A stretch of 64,000 bases of DNA, taken from IMG/VR virus record IMGVR_UViG_3300004463_000226, positions 1 to 64,000 of that record. One strand, 5' to 3'. Source of the stretch: a virus. A program made the translations under genes and the position numbers. Positions 19,112 through 26,865 of the stretch are shown one piece after another. Position 1 is the stretch's first letter. Each line of letters starts with the position of its first letter. The notes under the pieces were generated by a model. It had not been told where the DNA came from. It saw only the letters and a program-made list of their open reading frames with translations, and made no database searches.

Positions 19112-20527
19112 TTAGATGTTGTTAAACTCATATAATCCAATCATCTGGTCTTTCAATAAGTTGAAGTCATCATTGAACAAACCATCATTACGTGATACAT
19201 ACATATTCTTTCTTGGATTATATGTCTTATCATATGCTTTGGCTTGCTTCTTAGTCTTCAACGAGATGATATTAAGGATATCGCCGTCAAAGTCAGCATT
19301 CAATACTCGCAAGATTTGAATAGGTAATGACATCGTATAGTTGTCATCATATTCTCTTGGAATATCTACAATCTTCATTAGCAACATTGAACCATAGTTG
19401 ATGGTAGGATTTCGGTTAATCATTATCTTTGGTTTACGTTTCTTAACCAGATAAGCCATGATTTCATATATCTTAGCATCAAACTTGATTGTTGCTTTGT
19501 ACCAATCTTCATGAGCATTATTATGAGTAGTATTATTCATCTTAGCTAGATGAGCAATAATCTCATACTTATACAATTCCAGAAATGCCAGATATCCTAA
19601 GCGTACTTCATCTGCTCTTAGATACGGATCTGGAATTATTACGTTACGTGCTGAGAAGTTTATTCGACCACCTAGGATTTGGTCTTTAATATGACCATCC
19701 TTTTGGTTTATTTGTGAGAATATCAATTGCCATAAATCATTGACATTCTTCTGAATAGCTGACAAGATTGTTGGTTCATCCATTCTAGCACGTTTACTTC
19801 TAGGTCTGGCTTCAATCCTATTCTTTGTATTCAGTAACTGACTATCAGAGAAGATAACATTATACTTTCTATCAATGTTATTGAAGAAGAATGTTTCTCC
19901 TCTGAATGATACTGGACGAAGAACTGATGAGTATACAGGTATACAAGATGCGAATACTTTATCGCGATCTTTTCGTACATCTGTAATCAACTCATGCTTA
20001 TTCTTTTTCTTCTGCCAATAGTAATCAAGGATTTCATCGAATCGTTCCTTAAACTCAATCAAACCTATACCACGGAATGGATTTGATTTACTGGACTTAT
20101 CTTTGATATGCCCATCACGAGTCATTTCTTTCTCGATTTCGATGATTTCAATAAATTGCTTATCGCCAATGATCGACTTAAGCATTCTGTAAAACTGAGG
20201 CTGGATAATGAAGTGGTTATGTAACCTGATCCAGCCAAATATTCTCAAGTCAACATCACGGAACTTTACTTCAGTGTTACATACGGAACACACTTCTCCT
20301 TCATAAACACGACCTTTGAGTTCTTTACATTTACAAGCATATCTCTCAGCAAATGCATCTTCATCTTCCCAGTCAGTAGCAAATAAAGGAGAATGTATAC
20401 CATACATGGCTTTTTCTTCCTTAGCTTTAAAAGCTTTTTCTTTTACTTCAAAGCCTCTCCCTGTAATAATATCTTTCCTATATTCCTCATCCCAGTTAAG
20501 TTTCTCTAAATATACTTCTCTCCCCAA
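19112..20527 (-). CDS. RNA polymerase beta-prime, N-terminal part (catalytic Asp loop)
   Basis: 471 residues from a TTG start 8 nt after AGGAGG. This is the N-terminal third of a bacterial-type beta-prime. The zinc ribbon has Cys65, Cys67, Cys80 and Cys83 followed by FGWIRLHNHF. GGRINFSARNVIIPDP and MINRNPTINYGSM match the conserved template-contact regions. NADFDGD at 410-416 is the absolutely conserved catalytic loop; Asp412, Asp414 and Asp416 bind the active-site magnesium. The chain ends about 55 residues later. The rest continues in a separate gene at 24815-26023. Split RNAP subunits are known in phiKZ- and AR9-like jumbo phages. Confidence 0.95.
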   Translation of the reverse strand: MGREVYLEKLNWDEEYRKDIITGRGFEVKEKAFKAKEEKAMYGIHSPLFATDWEDEDAFAERYACKCKELKGRVYEGEVCSVCNTEVKFRDVDLRIFGWIRLHNHFIIQPQFYRMLKSIIGDKQFIEIIEIEKEMTRDGHIKDKSSKSNPFRGIGLIEFKERFDEILDYYWQKKKNKHELITDVRKDRDKVFASCIPVYSSVLRPVSFRGETFFFNNIDRKYNVIFSDSQLLNTKNRIEARPRSKRARMDEPTILSAIQKNVNDLWQLIFSQINQKDGHIKDQILGGRINFSARNVIIPDPYLRADEVRLGYLAFLELYKYEIIAHLAKMNNTTHNNAHEDWYKATIKFDAKIYEIMAYLVKKRKPKIMINRNPTINYGSMLLMKIVDIPREYDDNYTMSLPIQILRVLNADFDGDILNIISLKTKKQAKAYDKTYNPRKNMYVSRNDGLFNDDFNLLKDQMIGLYEFNNI

Positions 20528-20542
20528 AATGACTTCCTCCTA

Positions 20543-20887
20543 TTAGAAATCTTTTCTAACAAAATCTGTTAGAGAAATAATATCTCTTTTGCCAACCTCG
20601 TCTATTTTATCTTCGATAGTGACGTCATTATCATCAAAATCAAGTGCTCGAATATCCTTGGCAGTAATCTCGCCATCAGTATAATCGTCAATGAGCTGAA
20701 GGATTCTCTGTAATTGTAATTCAGCTTCATCCATATCATCACAATTATTCATGATATTAACAATGCTATCACGAATGATTGCTAGGAAAGCATGGCTTCC
20801 TTTTATATGTGTTTTCTCTGCTTCCTTGAGCCCTCGAAGGTATTCCTTTCTCATATCGGCTCTAATTGCTGATTCACTCTTTGCCAT
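20543..20887 (-). CDS. Small protein in the RNAP beta-prime operon
   Basis: 114 residues from the ATG at 20887, 7 nt after GGAGG; the longer in-frame opening upstream has no ribosome site. Mostly helical, charged, with an acidic C-terminus (DFDDNDVTIEDKIDEV). No family recognised. It lies 15 nt before the beta-prime N gene under a class I promoter, so co-expression with RNAP is certain by layout. A role as an RNAP accessory factor is possible but not shown. Confidence 0.65.
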   Translation of the reverse strand: MAKSESAIRADMRKEYLRGLKEAEKTHIKGSHAFLAIIRDSIVNIMNNCDDMDEAELQLQRILQLIDDYTDGEITAKDIRALDFDDNDVTIEDKIDEVGKRDIISLTDFVRKDF

Positions 20888-20974
20888 AATACAACCTCCA
20901 TTAAATTTTTTTGTATTTCTTCCTATATATAGGTTGGTGAACAAATACTTTTTCATTAATATTCATCCACGTAA

Positions 20975-20986
20975 ATATAATATATA
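20975..20986 (-). promoter_or_regulatory. Class I promoter motif for the beta-prime N operon
   Basis: TATATATTATAT on the minus strand, 88 nt before the 114-aa gene and about 10 nt after an upstream terminator. Confidence 0.6.
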
Positions 20987-21000
20987 CTTCAAAAAAATAT

Positions 21001-21030
21001 AAAAAAAATAGAACCCGCTAAGGTTCTATT
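21001..21030 (-). terminator. Intrinsic terminator
   Basis: AATAGAACC/GGTTCTATT, 9-bp stem, 6-nt loop, then a long T-run on the minus strand. Confidence 0.9.
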
Positions 21031-21043
21031 TTCTTCTTAATGA

Positions 21044-22291
21044 TTATTGTAACTTGTTAAGATTTCCGTTACGATCCATTCTGAACTTAAGATTTCTAAT
21101 GTCGTTTGCTATCTCAACAGATGCAGATTGTTCATTCATCATTTCTTGAACTTTATTCATGATCTGCATAACTTCACTATAACGTTTTTCTAATGCTTCA
21201 TAATCTTCCTCTAAATCTCTAAGACGAGTATTCAAACGTTTGTTTTGACCTCTAAGAGACTCATTCTCTTTACGAAGATCAGTACGCTCTGAAATCATGT
21301 TAGAGATATTATCAAGGAAGTTATTTAAGTTATCAGTTTCCTGAGCCTCAATAGATTTCTTAGGAACATCTTCCATTGAATCTAATGAGTTGCCGACAAC
21401 TACTTCAACCTTAGGTAGTTTATCTCCGTCAGTATCAACACCAATTTTCTCTAATGCCGTTTTACGTCCATTATCTTTTACAAGATTTAAGAAAGGATCT
21501 TCATTATCATCTATTTTAGGAATTGGAGAAGGTCTTTCAAAGATTTTAGGCATTTCATCTCCTTTATAATTAGGTTTCACTTCAGGTCTCATTAAATCTA
21601 ACAAGCTTTCAGCAGGTTCAAATGGTATAGATGACTTAATAATATATCTTTTATCATCAGAAACATCTTCACCAAAATCTGAAACTTCTTCTGCTGCAAT
21701 TACTGATAATTCTGTTACAGGTGTTTCTTCAGTCACAGTTTTATTCTTAATACCAAATACCTTTTCAACATCAACAGGAATACCTTCGTTCTCAACTTCT
21801 TCAATAGCCTGTTGGATATGTTGTGGTTTAATAATCGCTGCTTTATCCTCAACTTTAACTACATTATCTTTGTTGAAAGAAGCACGGATCGCACGAACTT
21901 GTTCATACTCTTCGGTGTATCTTTCTTTTACAGCAGAAGTCCAACGAGCACCAATAGCTCCGATAGATCTATTAGGAAATAACTGACTCATTAAGATATA
22001 GGCATCAGTAAGATTTTGTCCCTTGGATAAAGAGTCTTTAACACATTCCCATAACATTTCATCCTCTTCATTCGTCCAACCTAAACGCTTAGGTTCACGA
22101 ATTTCAGGATGGTTAGGTTTAATAACATTTGTCCAACGATAAGCAATTGCTCCTTCGGTTCTTCCTGCCATAGTCTTAGCAAGTTCACGGTAGCAATCTG
22201 AGAAAGGTTTATCTGCTTTTGCATAAAGCTCAATTGCATCCAAAATCATTTTGTCCTCTTTAGGTGTCCAACTCTTGCCATGTTTACTCAT
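21044..22291 (-). CDS. Myb/SANT-like DNA-binding protein (RsfA-like) with coiled coil
   Basis: 415 residues. Two Myb/SANT-like repeats stand at the N-terminus: WTPKEDKMILDAIELY...AIAYRWTNVIK (about 7-58) and WTNEEDEMLWECVKDSL...AIGARWTSAVK (about 75-127). The paired helix-turn-helix layout resembles the Bacillus RsfA family of prespore regulators. A long variable middle follows, then a strong coiled coil (about 330-395, heptad-rich ENESLRGQNKRLNTRLRDLE), which would dimerise it. Likely a DNA-binding regulator of phage or host transcription. It is monocistronic with a class I promoter and the AATCAATAATAA leader. Confidence 0.8.
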   Translation of the reverse strand: MSKHGKSWTPKEDKMILDAIELYAKADKPFSDCYRELAKTMAGRTEGAIAYRWTNVIKPNHPEIREPKRLGWTNEEDEMLWECVKDSLSKGQNLTDAYILMSQLFPNRSIGAIGARWTSAVKERYTEEYEQVRAIRASFNKDNVVKVEDKAAIIKPQHIQQAIEEVENEGIPVDVEKVFGIKNKTVTEETPVTELSVIAAEEVSDFGEDVSDDKRYIIKSSIPFEPAESLLDLMRPEVKPNYKGDEMPKIFERPSPIPKIDDNEDPFLNLVKDNGRKTALEKIGVDTDGDKLPKVEVVVGNSLDSMEDVPKKSIEAQETDNLNNFLDNISNMISERTDLRKENESLRGQNKRLNTRLRDLEEDYEALEKRYSEVMQIMNKVQEMMNEQSASVEIANDIRNLKFRMDRNGNLNKLQ

Positions 22292-22317
22292 GAATAATAT
22301 CTCCTTTACGTATACAA

Positions 22318-22367
22318 TTATTATTGATTTTTGAATATATCATCTATATCCACTTATATAATATATA
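22318..22367 (-). promoter_or_regulatory. Class I promoter motif plus conserved leader element
   Basis: TATATATTATAT at 22356-22367 (minus strand), overlapping the 3' end of the DHFR gene, and AATCAATAATAA at 22318-22329 in the presumed 5' leader. The Myb-like gene starts at 22291. Confidence 0.65.
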
Positions 22368-22869
22368 ACTCTTCTTTGTGAAATTGCGATTTTCTCTTAT
22401 ATTCACAAAAGTAGTATACTATACCAACTTTCTTACATTCCTTACCTTTTTGTCTAGATTGCAATTCCCACTCATCCCACTTGATATCAGGGAAGAATGT
22501 ATCACCTATAAATGATTCATATATCTTTGTGATATACATCTTCTCGACATATGGTAAGAATAGTTTATATATTTCTTCTCCTCCAAAGATATATACTCTT
22601 TCATCTTTAGTAGCTTCAAGTACTTCTTCAACAGAATGAAATATTTCACAATTTTTAGCGGTATAATCTATGTTCCGAGTAAGAATAATATTACGTCTAT
22701 TGGGAAGTGCTTTCCCAATAGACTCAAAGTTTCTTCTACCCATAACAATAGTACCACCGCTTGTTGTAACCTTCACATGTTGCAGATCTTCTGGAAGATC
22801 CCACGGAAGATTATTTTTATAACCAATTACTTGATTATGATCAAATGCAACAATTAGTGATAATGGCAT
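22354..22869 (-). CDS. dfrA: Dihydrofolate reductase
   Basis: 171 residues, full family length. DHFR reduces dihydrofolate with NADPH and so regenerates the folate used by thymidylate synthase. Seen: start region SLIVAFDHNQVIG, LPWDLPEDLQHVK with the catalytic acid Asp28, IVMGRRNFESIG, LPNRRNIILTR, and the NADPH-site IFGGEEIYKLFLP. Cytoplasmic. It begins 2 bases after the DHH phosphoesterase stop and is likely co-translated with it. The phage thymidylate synthase, its partner in the pathway, is encoded at 62.1 kb. Confidence 0.95.
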   Translation of the reverse strand: MPLSLIVAFDHNQVIGYKNNLPWDLPEDLQHVKVTTSGGTIVMGRRNFESIGKALPNRRNIILTRNIDYTAKNCEIFHSVEEVLEATKDERVYIFGGEEIYKLFLPYVEKMYITKIYESFIGDTFFPDIKWDEWELQSRQKGKECKKVGIVYYFCEYKRKSQFHKEELYII

Positions 22870-22870
22870 T

Positions 22871-23887
22871 TTAATTCTCCTTTAATACTTCTAGTTGCTC
22901 ACCCACAGACTTCTTCCAGTCAATTCGTAGATTATCCTCATAAAAGTGGTGTGTTATTAGTGTAGGGAATTCACTTCCTGAGGCAGACCGATGTCCGCCG
23001 CCACCAAATAAACGTTTAGAAATTTCACCTACATGTATATGGTCTTTTACTGTACGATATGAAACCTTACCAGCGCCCATGTTTACAATAACAACAAAAT
23101 CAATATCAGGATTATTTTTACACAGGGTGTTACCTAGAATTGAATGATGCTGTTCAGCATATACTACCCCAACATTATATACTGTAGCACCATCGTTTAC
23201 GATAGTTTTGAACATCTGTTTTTCCTTGTGCTCAATAAAACGCTGCTCACGCTTAGCTTCAGTATCGACTAAATATCTTTCATTTGTTGATAATACTGGA
23301 TCAAGGTCATTAGTGAATCTTTCAATAAAATCATCATGTCCAATAATCCACATTAGATCACTTAACATTTTAGGATGCTGTATACCTAGCTTATTCCAGT
23401 CCCATGTATCATACAGACGAACCACCTCAGCAAATTTACCAAGATCTCCTTTTTCAGATGGTGTTAATACAGGATTTGGATTAACAAGTAAACGCATCAT
23501 TTCACTAGTGCCGCTTGTTTTAGTACCGAAGCAAGTAGAAAATACACTAGCCCATTCATACTCATTCAACCAAGATGCTGTTTCATGATGATCGATTAGA
23601 TTTAAAGTAACTCCTGTGCGGCTACAGAAATAATCTAGCATTTCAGCTGTATCAGGTTGAACTGAAATATCCGTAATAAGGATTCTTTCGAATGGAAAGA
23701 CTTCATCTGTTGGATTACCGTCTTCATCAACATACTTAGAAAGAAACTCTTTAATTTTGTTATCAATATTATCATATCCACAAATATGATGTAAAGTGAA
23801 CTGGAAAATGTTCTTTGCCATTGTAATACATCCAATACCATCTAAATCATTATGACTAAAATGTACAACTTCTTCTAAAACCTTCAT
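22871..23887 (-). CDS. DHH-family phosphoesterase, NrnA/NrnB-like
   Basis: 338 residues, GGAGGAGAAACC before the ATG. The DHH core motifs are in order: SHNDLDGIG (His12, Asp14, Asp16), ILITDISVQ, NLIDHHETA, SGTSEMMRLL, and RLYDTWDW. A C-terminal DHHA1 domain ends in FGGGGHRSASGSEF. These metal-dependent enzymes degrade very short RNAs (nanoRNAs) or cyclic dinucleotides; B. subtilis NrnB is the closest type by layout. In a phage it may recycle RNA fragments or break down bacterial signalling dinucleotides. Which substrate applies cannot be read from sequence. Coupled with DHFR downstream. Confidence 0.85.
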   Translation of the reverse strand: MKVLEEVVHFSHNDLDGIGCITMAKNIFQFTLHHICGYDNIDNKIKEFLSKYVDEDGNPTDEVFPFERILITDISVQPDTAEMLDYFCSRTGVTLNLIDHHETASWLNEYEWASVFSTCFGTKTSGTSEMMRLLVNPNPVLTPSEKGDLGKFAEVVRLYDTWDWNKLGIQHPKMLSDLMWIIGHDDFIERFTNDLDPVLSTNERYLVDTEAKREQRFIEHKEKQMFKTIVNDGATVYNVGVVYAEQHHSILGNTLCKNNPDIDFVVIVNMGAGKVSYRTVKDHIHVGEISKRLFGGGGHRSASGSEFPTLITHHFYEDNLRIDWKKSVGEQLEVLKEN

Positions 23888-23947
23888 TTGGTTTCTCCTC
23901 CAATATAAATATTTTTTCTATCTATATAATTATGTTAAAAGGCAAAT

Positions 23948-23980
23948 AAAAATACACTAATACTTAAGTATTAGTGTATT
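23948..23980 (-). terminator. Intrinsic terminator
   Basis: A perfect 30-base palindrome at 23951-23980 followed by TTTTTATTTG on the minus strand. It ends the holin-like gene. Confidence 0.9.
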
Positions 23981-23986
23981 CTGTAA

Positions 23987-24316
23987 TCATTTTCTATTAA
24001 GGACATTTAATCCTTGTTCAATTCCAGCAGCAACTTCATCTTCGGAAACTTTAATTCCTTTAGTTGCTAAGATTTGAACCGCTTTCTCAATAGCCCAGTC
24101 ACGTTTAACTCGTCCTTGAGAACCTTTCATTTCAACTTCAGCATAAGCAATCACACTATCAATTACATGATTGATAACTGGAAGTTGATTTTTCTTCTTA
24201 AGTTGGTCAAGAAACTTATAGGCTTTTGCTATTAATGCACTTACAGCAGCGCCCACTAAAATCGTGATAACTTCAGAAGCTAGTTGAGTTACAAGACTCA
24301 TAAGATGTTCTTGCAT
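23987..24316 (-). CDS. Holin, LLH family (superfamily 6)
   Basis: 109 residues with AGAAGGAGAG before the ATG. The N-terminal amphipathic/hydrophobic segment (VTQLASEVITILVGAAVSALIAKAYKFLDQL) is followed by IDSVIAYAEVEMKGSQGRVKRDWAIEKAVQILATKGIKVSEDEV. That arrangement, including the W-x-x-A-x-x-x-L helix, is the signature of the phage holin LLH family. Holins permeabilise the cell membrane to time lysis. No endolysin is adjacent. Annotation as a holin is by family only; some members occur as general phage membrane proteins. Confidence 0.75.
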   Translation of the reverse strand: MQEHLMSLVTQLASEVITILVGAAVSALIAKAYKFLDQLKKKNQLPVINHVIDSVIAYAEVEMKGSQGRVKRDWAIEKAVQILATKGIKVSEDEVAAGIEQGLNVLNRK

Positions 24317-24333
24317 GTTGATCTCTCCTTCTC

Positions 24334-24358
24334 AATATTATAGTAATACTATAATATT
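24334..24358 (-). terminator. Hairpin between genes
   Basis: AATATTATAGT/ACTATAATATT, 11-bp AT-rich stem overlapping the stop codon of the 151-aa gene. Confidence 0.5.
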
Positions 24359-24804
24359 GTTATATTCACATGATAGTATTGTAGCATTTCACGGAGAGAT
24401 CTAAATTTAGTTTCATTGATAATGCTACATTCTTTTTTACTTATTTGCTCTAGACCTGATACATACTCTAGGTATTTAAATTTACCTTTAATATAGTACA
24501 TTGAACATGGAGTATTATCTAGGTCTATTTTACTAGGATCTTTTATAATTAGTGTGACTTGTTTAACCTTATCATCTTTTGGATCATCGCTGTTCTCACT
24601 GTGAGTCACACCTATTTCAACATATTTATCATCCCACGGCACACCAAAACAAGCAGCGAAACTTTCTACAGAAGATGCAAATACAACTTCACCTAAATGA
24701 GGATATGCGTATGCAATCTTTGGAGTTATTGCTGGTATATTCTGAATTGGTGAGGCATGATATAAATACTTAGTACGATAGATGTTAAGAGAACTGAATA
24801 TCAT
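24349..24804 (-). CDS. Unknown protein, possibly ADP-ribosyltransferase-like fold
   Basis: 151 residues, GGAGGGATTT before the ATG. The opening YLYHASPIQNIPAITPK... GEVVFASSVESFAACFG resembles the first strand and following segment of some ADP-ribosyltransferase-like folds, which begin with a [LY]YH[AG]S motif. The expected later acidic catalytic residue is not clear, so the call is tentative. It lies 10 nt after beta-prime middle part in the same run, which matters because several phage ADP-ribosyltransferases modify RNAP. An unrelated small-domain protein remains possible. Confidence 0.4.
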   Translation of the reverse strand: MIFSSLNIYRTKYLYHASPIQNIPAITPKIAYAYPHLGEVVFASSVESFAACFGVPWDDKYVEIGVTHSENSDDPKDDKVKQVTLIIKDPSKIDLDNTPCSMYYIKGKFKYLEYVSGLEQISKKECSIINETKFRSLREMLQYYHVNITIL

Positions 24805-24814
24805 TAAATCCCTC

Positions 24815-26023
24815 CTAAATAGTTATTTGGTCTTGTTTTATATGTGATAGTCTAGATGAAGTATCATGAAATTTCTTCATTGATAAGTTCAAAAGCGTAG
24901 AAGATACGCGAGCTCCTGTAAGACCAATATTATCAATTTCAAGTTTTTCATACATTAATCCAGCACATACACGACACATCTTTTTACCAACACAATACAT
25001 CGGAGAACGTAGTTTAATCTCTCTACCTACATAGTTCTTGATATTATCTTCTTTTAATAAGACTATCTTACCATTATCAACCGCATGACGATATAAGAAG
25101 TCTTTTACTGCACTTGGCGGTATAACCGTTTTTAACGTACCCTTAGTTCCACAATCAGAACCCTTTTTATCCAACTGAACTGCTTGTAGAGCAGCAATGA
25201 TCTGTTTACTGAAATAACCAGATGTTGCTGTTCCGATTGCTTTTGGATAAGAACCTGTGATAACAGCATTGCCGAATAAAGGAATATCTTCTTTACGAAT
25301 ACCTTCCATATAGTTTGATTCTACTACATCAAACTCTCCTGTGATAGGGTTAAAGATAGGACCTTTCATAACACTGATTGTTTTAAAGTTATTTCCAAAA
25401 GATCCACGAGCACCAGATCTATATAAGTCAAGTCCATGATCATTCTTCAATTCTTCTTCTGCTTGCTTGAGAAGCTTCTTCTCAATATTAACAGCAGCAA
25501 TAACATCACCATTTTTGATACGTTCATGGTTTTCTTTTAATAACTTATTACGTTCTTTTACAACAGAAGGTAACGGTTTTAATGTACCCATTGTAAATGA
25601 TCCGCTAATTACTGAGTGGAACTGCATTGATAACCATTGTGTGCGATTAAGATAACTAGCCATAACTTCTACTGTAATTTGGTCTAGTAGTAACGCACTA
25701 GATAAACGATCCTCAATGGCTCCTAAAGCTCCACTGTTAATAGGAGTATTCACATATCCCAACACCTGAGATAACTCACGTTCTACGATAAGTTTATTAT
25801 AAATAAATAAACCTGCATTTGTAGTTACCTTCTCAGTATTAATATATTCCCCTTTTTCTAATACAAATTCGTCACTCGTTTTCATTCGGCTAGGAATAAC
25901 TTTAACCTTACCATTCTCTACTTTAGAACGGTCACCGAATATATTAACAAGTAACTCAAAGGTAACATCCTCTGGTTTTAGACCGAGAAGATACTTCTTC
26001 TCATTATCAGGTAATTTACCCAC
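24815..26023 (-). CDS. RNA polymerase beta-prime, middle part (bridge helix to first trigger helix)
   Basis: 402 residues from a GTG at 26023, 6 nt after AAGTGGTG; an earlier in-frame ATG at 26104 lies inside the upstream gene and would add a non-conserved, Phe-rich stretch. Seen (new numbering): SGARGS at 203-208, bridge-helix region GSYPKAIGTATSGYFSK about 257-273, the second zinc site with Cys291, Cys344, Cys350 and Cys353, and the first trigger helix NLSMKKFHDTS with the conserved His386. The chain ends 16 residues later, so the second trigger helix and the C-terminal end of beta-prime are absent from this protein and from the window. A third beta-prime gene elsewhere is expected. Confidence 0.92.
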   Translation of the reverse strand: MGKLPDNEKKYLLGLKPEDVTFELLVNIFGDRSKVENGKVKVIPSRMKTSDEFVLEKGEYINTEKVTTNAGLFIYNKLIVERELSQVLGYVNTPINSGALGAIEDRLSSALLLDQITVEVMASYLNRTQWLSMQFHSVISGSFTMGTLKPLPSVVKERNKLLKENHERIKNGDVIAAVNIEKKLLKQAEEELKNDHGLDLYRSGARGSFGNNFKTISVMKGPIFNPITGEFDVVESNYMEGIRKEDIPLFGNAVITGSYPKAIGTATSGYFSKQIIAALQAVQLDKKGSDCGTKGTLKTVIPPSAVKDFLYRHAVDNGKIVLLKEDNIKNYVGREIKLRSPMYCVGKKMCRVCAGLMYEKLEIDNIGLTGARVSSTLLNLSMKKFHDTSSRLSHIKQDQITI

Positions 26024-26087
26024 GTAATTCACCACTTTCCTTATAGTATTAATAAATTGTTGTAGAAAGAAAAAAATAAAGAAGAGA

Positions 26088-26423
26088 CTAAATGTCCCTT
26101 CCATCTAGTATAGTACGACCATACAACTTCAAAAACTCTAGGAACGTACAATTTCTTATTGGCTTTACATCAACGTACCCTAGAATATCATACTTCAAAC
26201 CATAACCCATTCTTCCTATGAAAGAATCTACATCATGTAAACAAATAATACCTTCTTTTCCATTGGGTAAATCTATTCTTATTTTCTCAACAAGGATATC
26301 ATTCTTATGCATTCCTCCACGAGCTTGAAAATATATATCAGTTATAAATCCATTTTTCTTTCTTAAATATAGATTCAATAATTTAAATAAGTTCCTCCGA
26401 TAAAATTTAAAAGTTTCTAACAT
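26088..26423 (-). CDS. Small protein before RNAP beta-prime middle gene, unknown
   Basis: 111 residues, AAGGAGGGG before the ATG. N-terminal part is basic and aromatic (FKFYRRNLFKLLNLYLRKKNG); the rest contains LPNGKEGIICLHDVDSFIGRMGYG. No family recognised. It is transcribed with the beta-prime middle gene, 65 nt upstream of the chosen GTG, with a weak hairpin (GGGAC/GTCTC) and T-run between. Confidence 0.6.
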   Translation of the reverse strand: MLETFKFYRRNLFKLLNLYLRKKNGFITDIYFQARGGMHKNDILVEKIRIDLPNGKEGIICLHDVDSFIGRMGYGLKYDILGYVDVKPIRNCTFLEFLKLYGRTILDGRDI

Positions 26424-26434
26424 ACTACCCCTCC

Positions 26435-26447
26435 TTAATAGACTGTT
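26435..26447 (-). promoter_or_regulatory. Class II promoter-like motif
   Basis: AACAGTCTATTAA on the minus strand, one mismatch from AACATTCTATTAA. It is only 11 nt from the ATG at 26423 and runs into the ribosome site, so its use as a promoter for this gene is uncertain. Confidence 0.35.
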
Positions 26448-26530
26448 TTAAATATAAAAAAAGAAAAAAAATACAAGGATTCATTTTCTAGCCCCTGTAT
26501 TTTATTTTTATAATAAACTATTAAATTCAT
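26435..26530 (-). CDS. Possible 31-aa peptide
   Basis: An AAAAGGAGCG site stands 8 nt before ATG. The peptide is MNLIVYYKNKIQGLENES followed by a Phe-rich tail (LYFFSFFIFKTVY). It runs through what looks like a terminator hairpin, so it may be a leader or chance opening. Reported because the ribosome site is good. Confidence 0.25.
   Translation of the reverse strand: MNLIVYYKNKIQGLENESLYFFSFFIFKTVY
26461..26501 (-). terminator. Probable terminator
   Basis: AATACA-GG/CC-TTGTATT-type stem with a 15-nt loop and a very long T-run on the minus strand. Confidence 0.6.
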
Positions 26531-26636
26531 TCTATTATTCGCTCCTTTTTTATATTTAAAACTATTCTAGTTTAGTCAAATGTAAGAAAGAAAGATATTA
26601 TTATTTAATTGATTAATATATTAAGATTGATTAGTG

Positions 26637-26708
26637 TTATCTTTGTTTTAACATGGTTTCTAGTACTCGATGTAAAGCTTTATGTGTGTTTAGCCTGGTT
26701 GGTGGCAT
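26637..26708 (-). CDS. Possible 23-aa peptide
   Basis: AAAAAAGGAGGGG stands 9 nt before ATG on the minus strand. The peptide is basic (MPPTRLNTHKALHRVLETML then KQR). Good ribosome site but very short; it may be a real micro-gene or a relic. Confidence 0.25.
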   Translation of the reverse strand: MPPTRLNTHKALHRVLETMLKQR

Positions 26709-26735
26709 TAACTCTTACCCCTCCTTTTTTAATTA

Positions 26736-26840
26736 TTACTCTTCGTCGTCAAGTAAACCGATCAATTGACAGAACTCTAATGCGCTCTCAATCTCAGCAA
26801 CTTCTTCATCACTGATATCATATGGATCGAACATCAACAT
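26736..26840 (-). CDS. Small acidic protein, 34 aa
   Basis: A strong GAAAGGAGGTGAGG site precedes ATG by 3-9 nt. The peptide starts MLMFDPYDISDEEVAEIE and ends GLLDDEE, a highly acidic helix. It follows the 93-aa gene by 25 nt and so is probably in the same transcript. No family. It is too short for routine gene calling but its codon use and ribosome site look genuine. The surrounding gene-poor stretch 26424-26865 holds this and two weaker small reading frames. Confidence 0.5.
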   Translation of the reverse strand: MLMFDPYDISDEEVAEIESALEFCQLIGLLDDEE

Positions 26841-26865
26841 ATTCCTCACCTCCTTTCAATTATTC

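Noticed and set aside
22871-23887. DHH protein as a RecJ-type exonuclease
   Set aside because: The chain lacks the extra RecJ domains and is the length of NrnA/NrnB-type oligoribonucleases.
24815-26104. Longer start for the beta-prime middle part (ATG at 26104)
   Set aside because: It overlaps the end of the preceding gene and adds a Phe-rich stretch with no similarity to beta-prime; a GTG with a proper ribosome site lies at 26023.
26609-26815. Plus-strand 68-codon frame with hydrophobic start
   Set aside because: No ribosome site on that strand; the minus strand has better supported small frames there.
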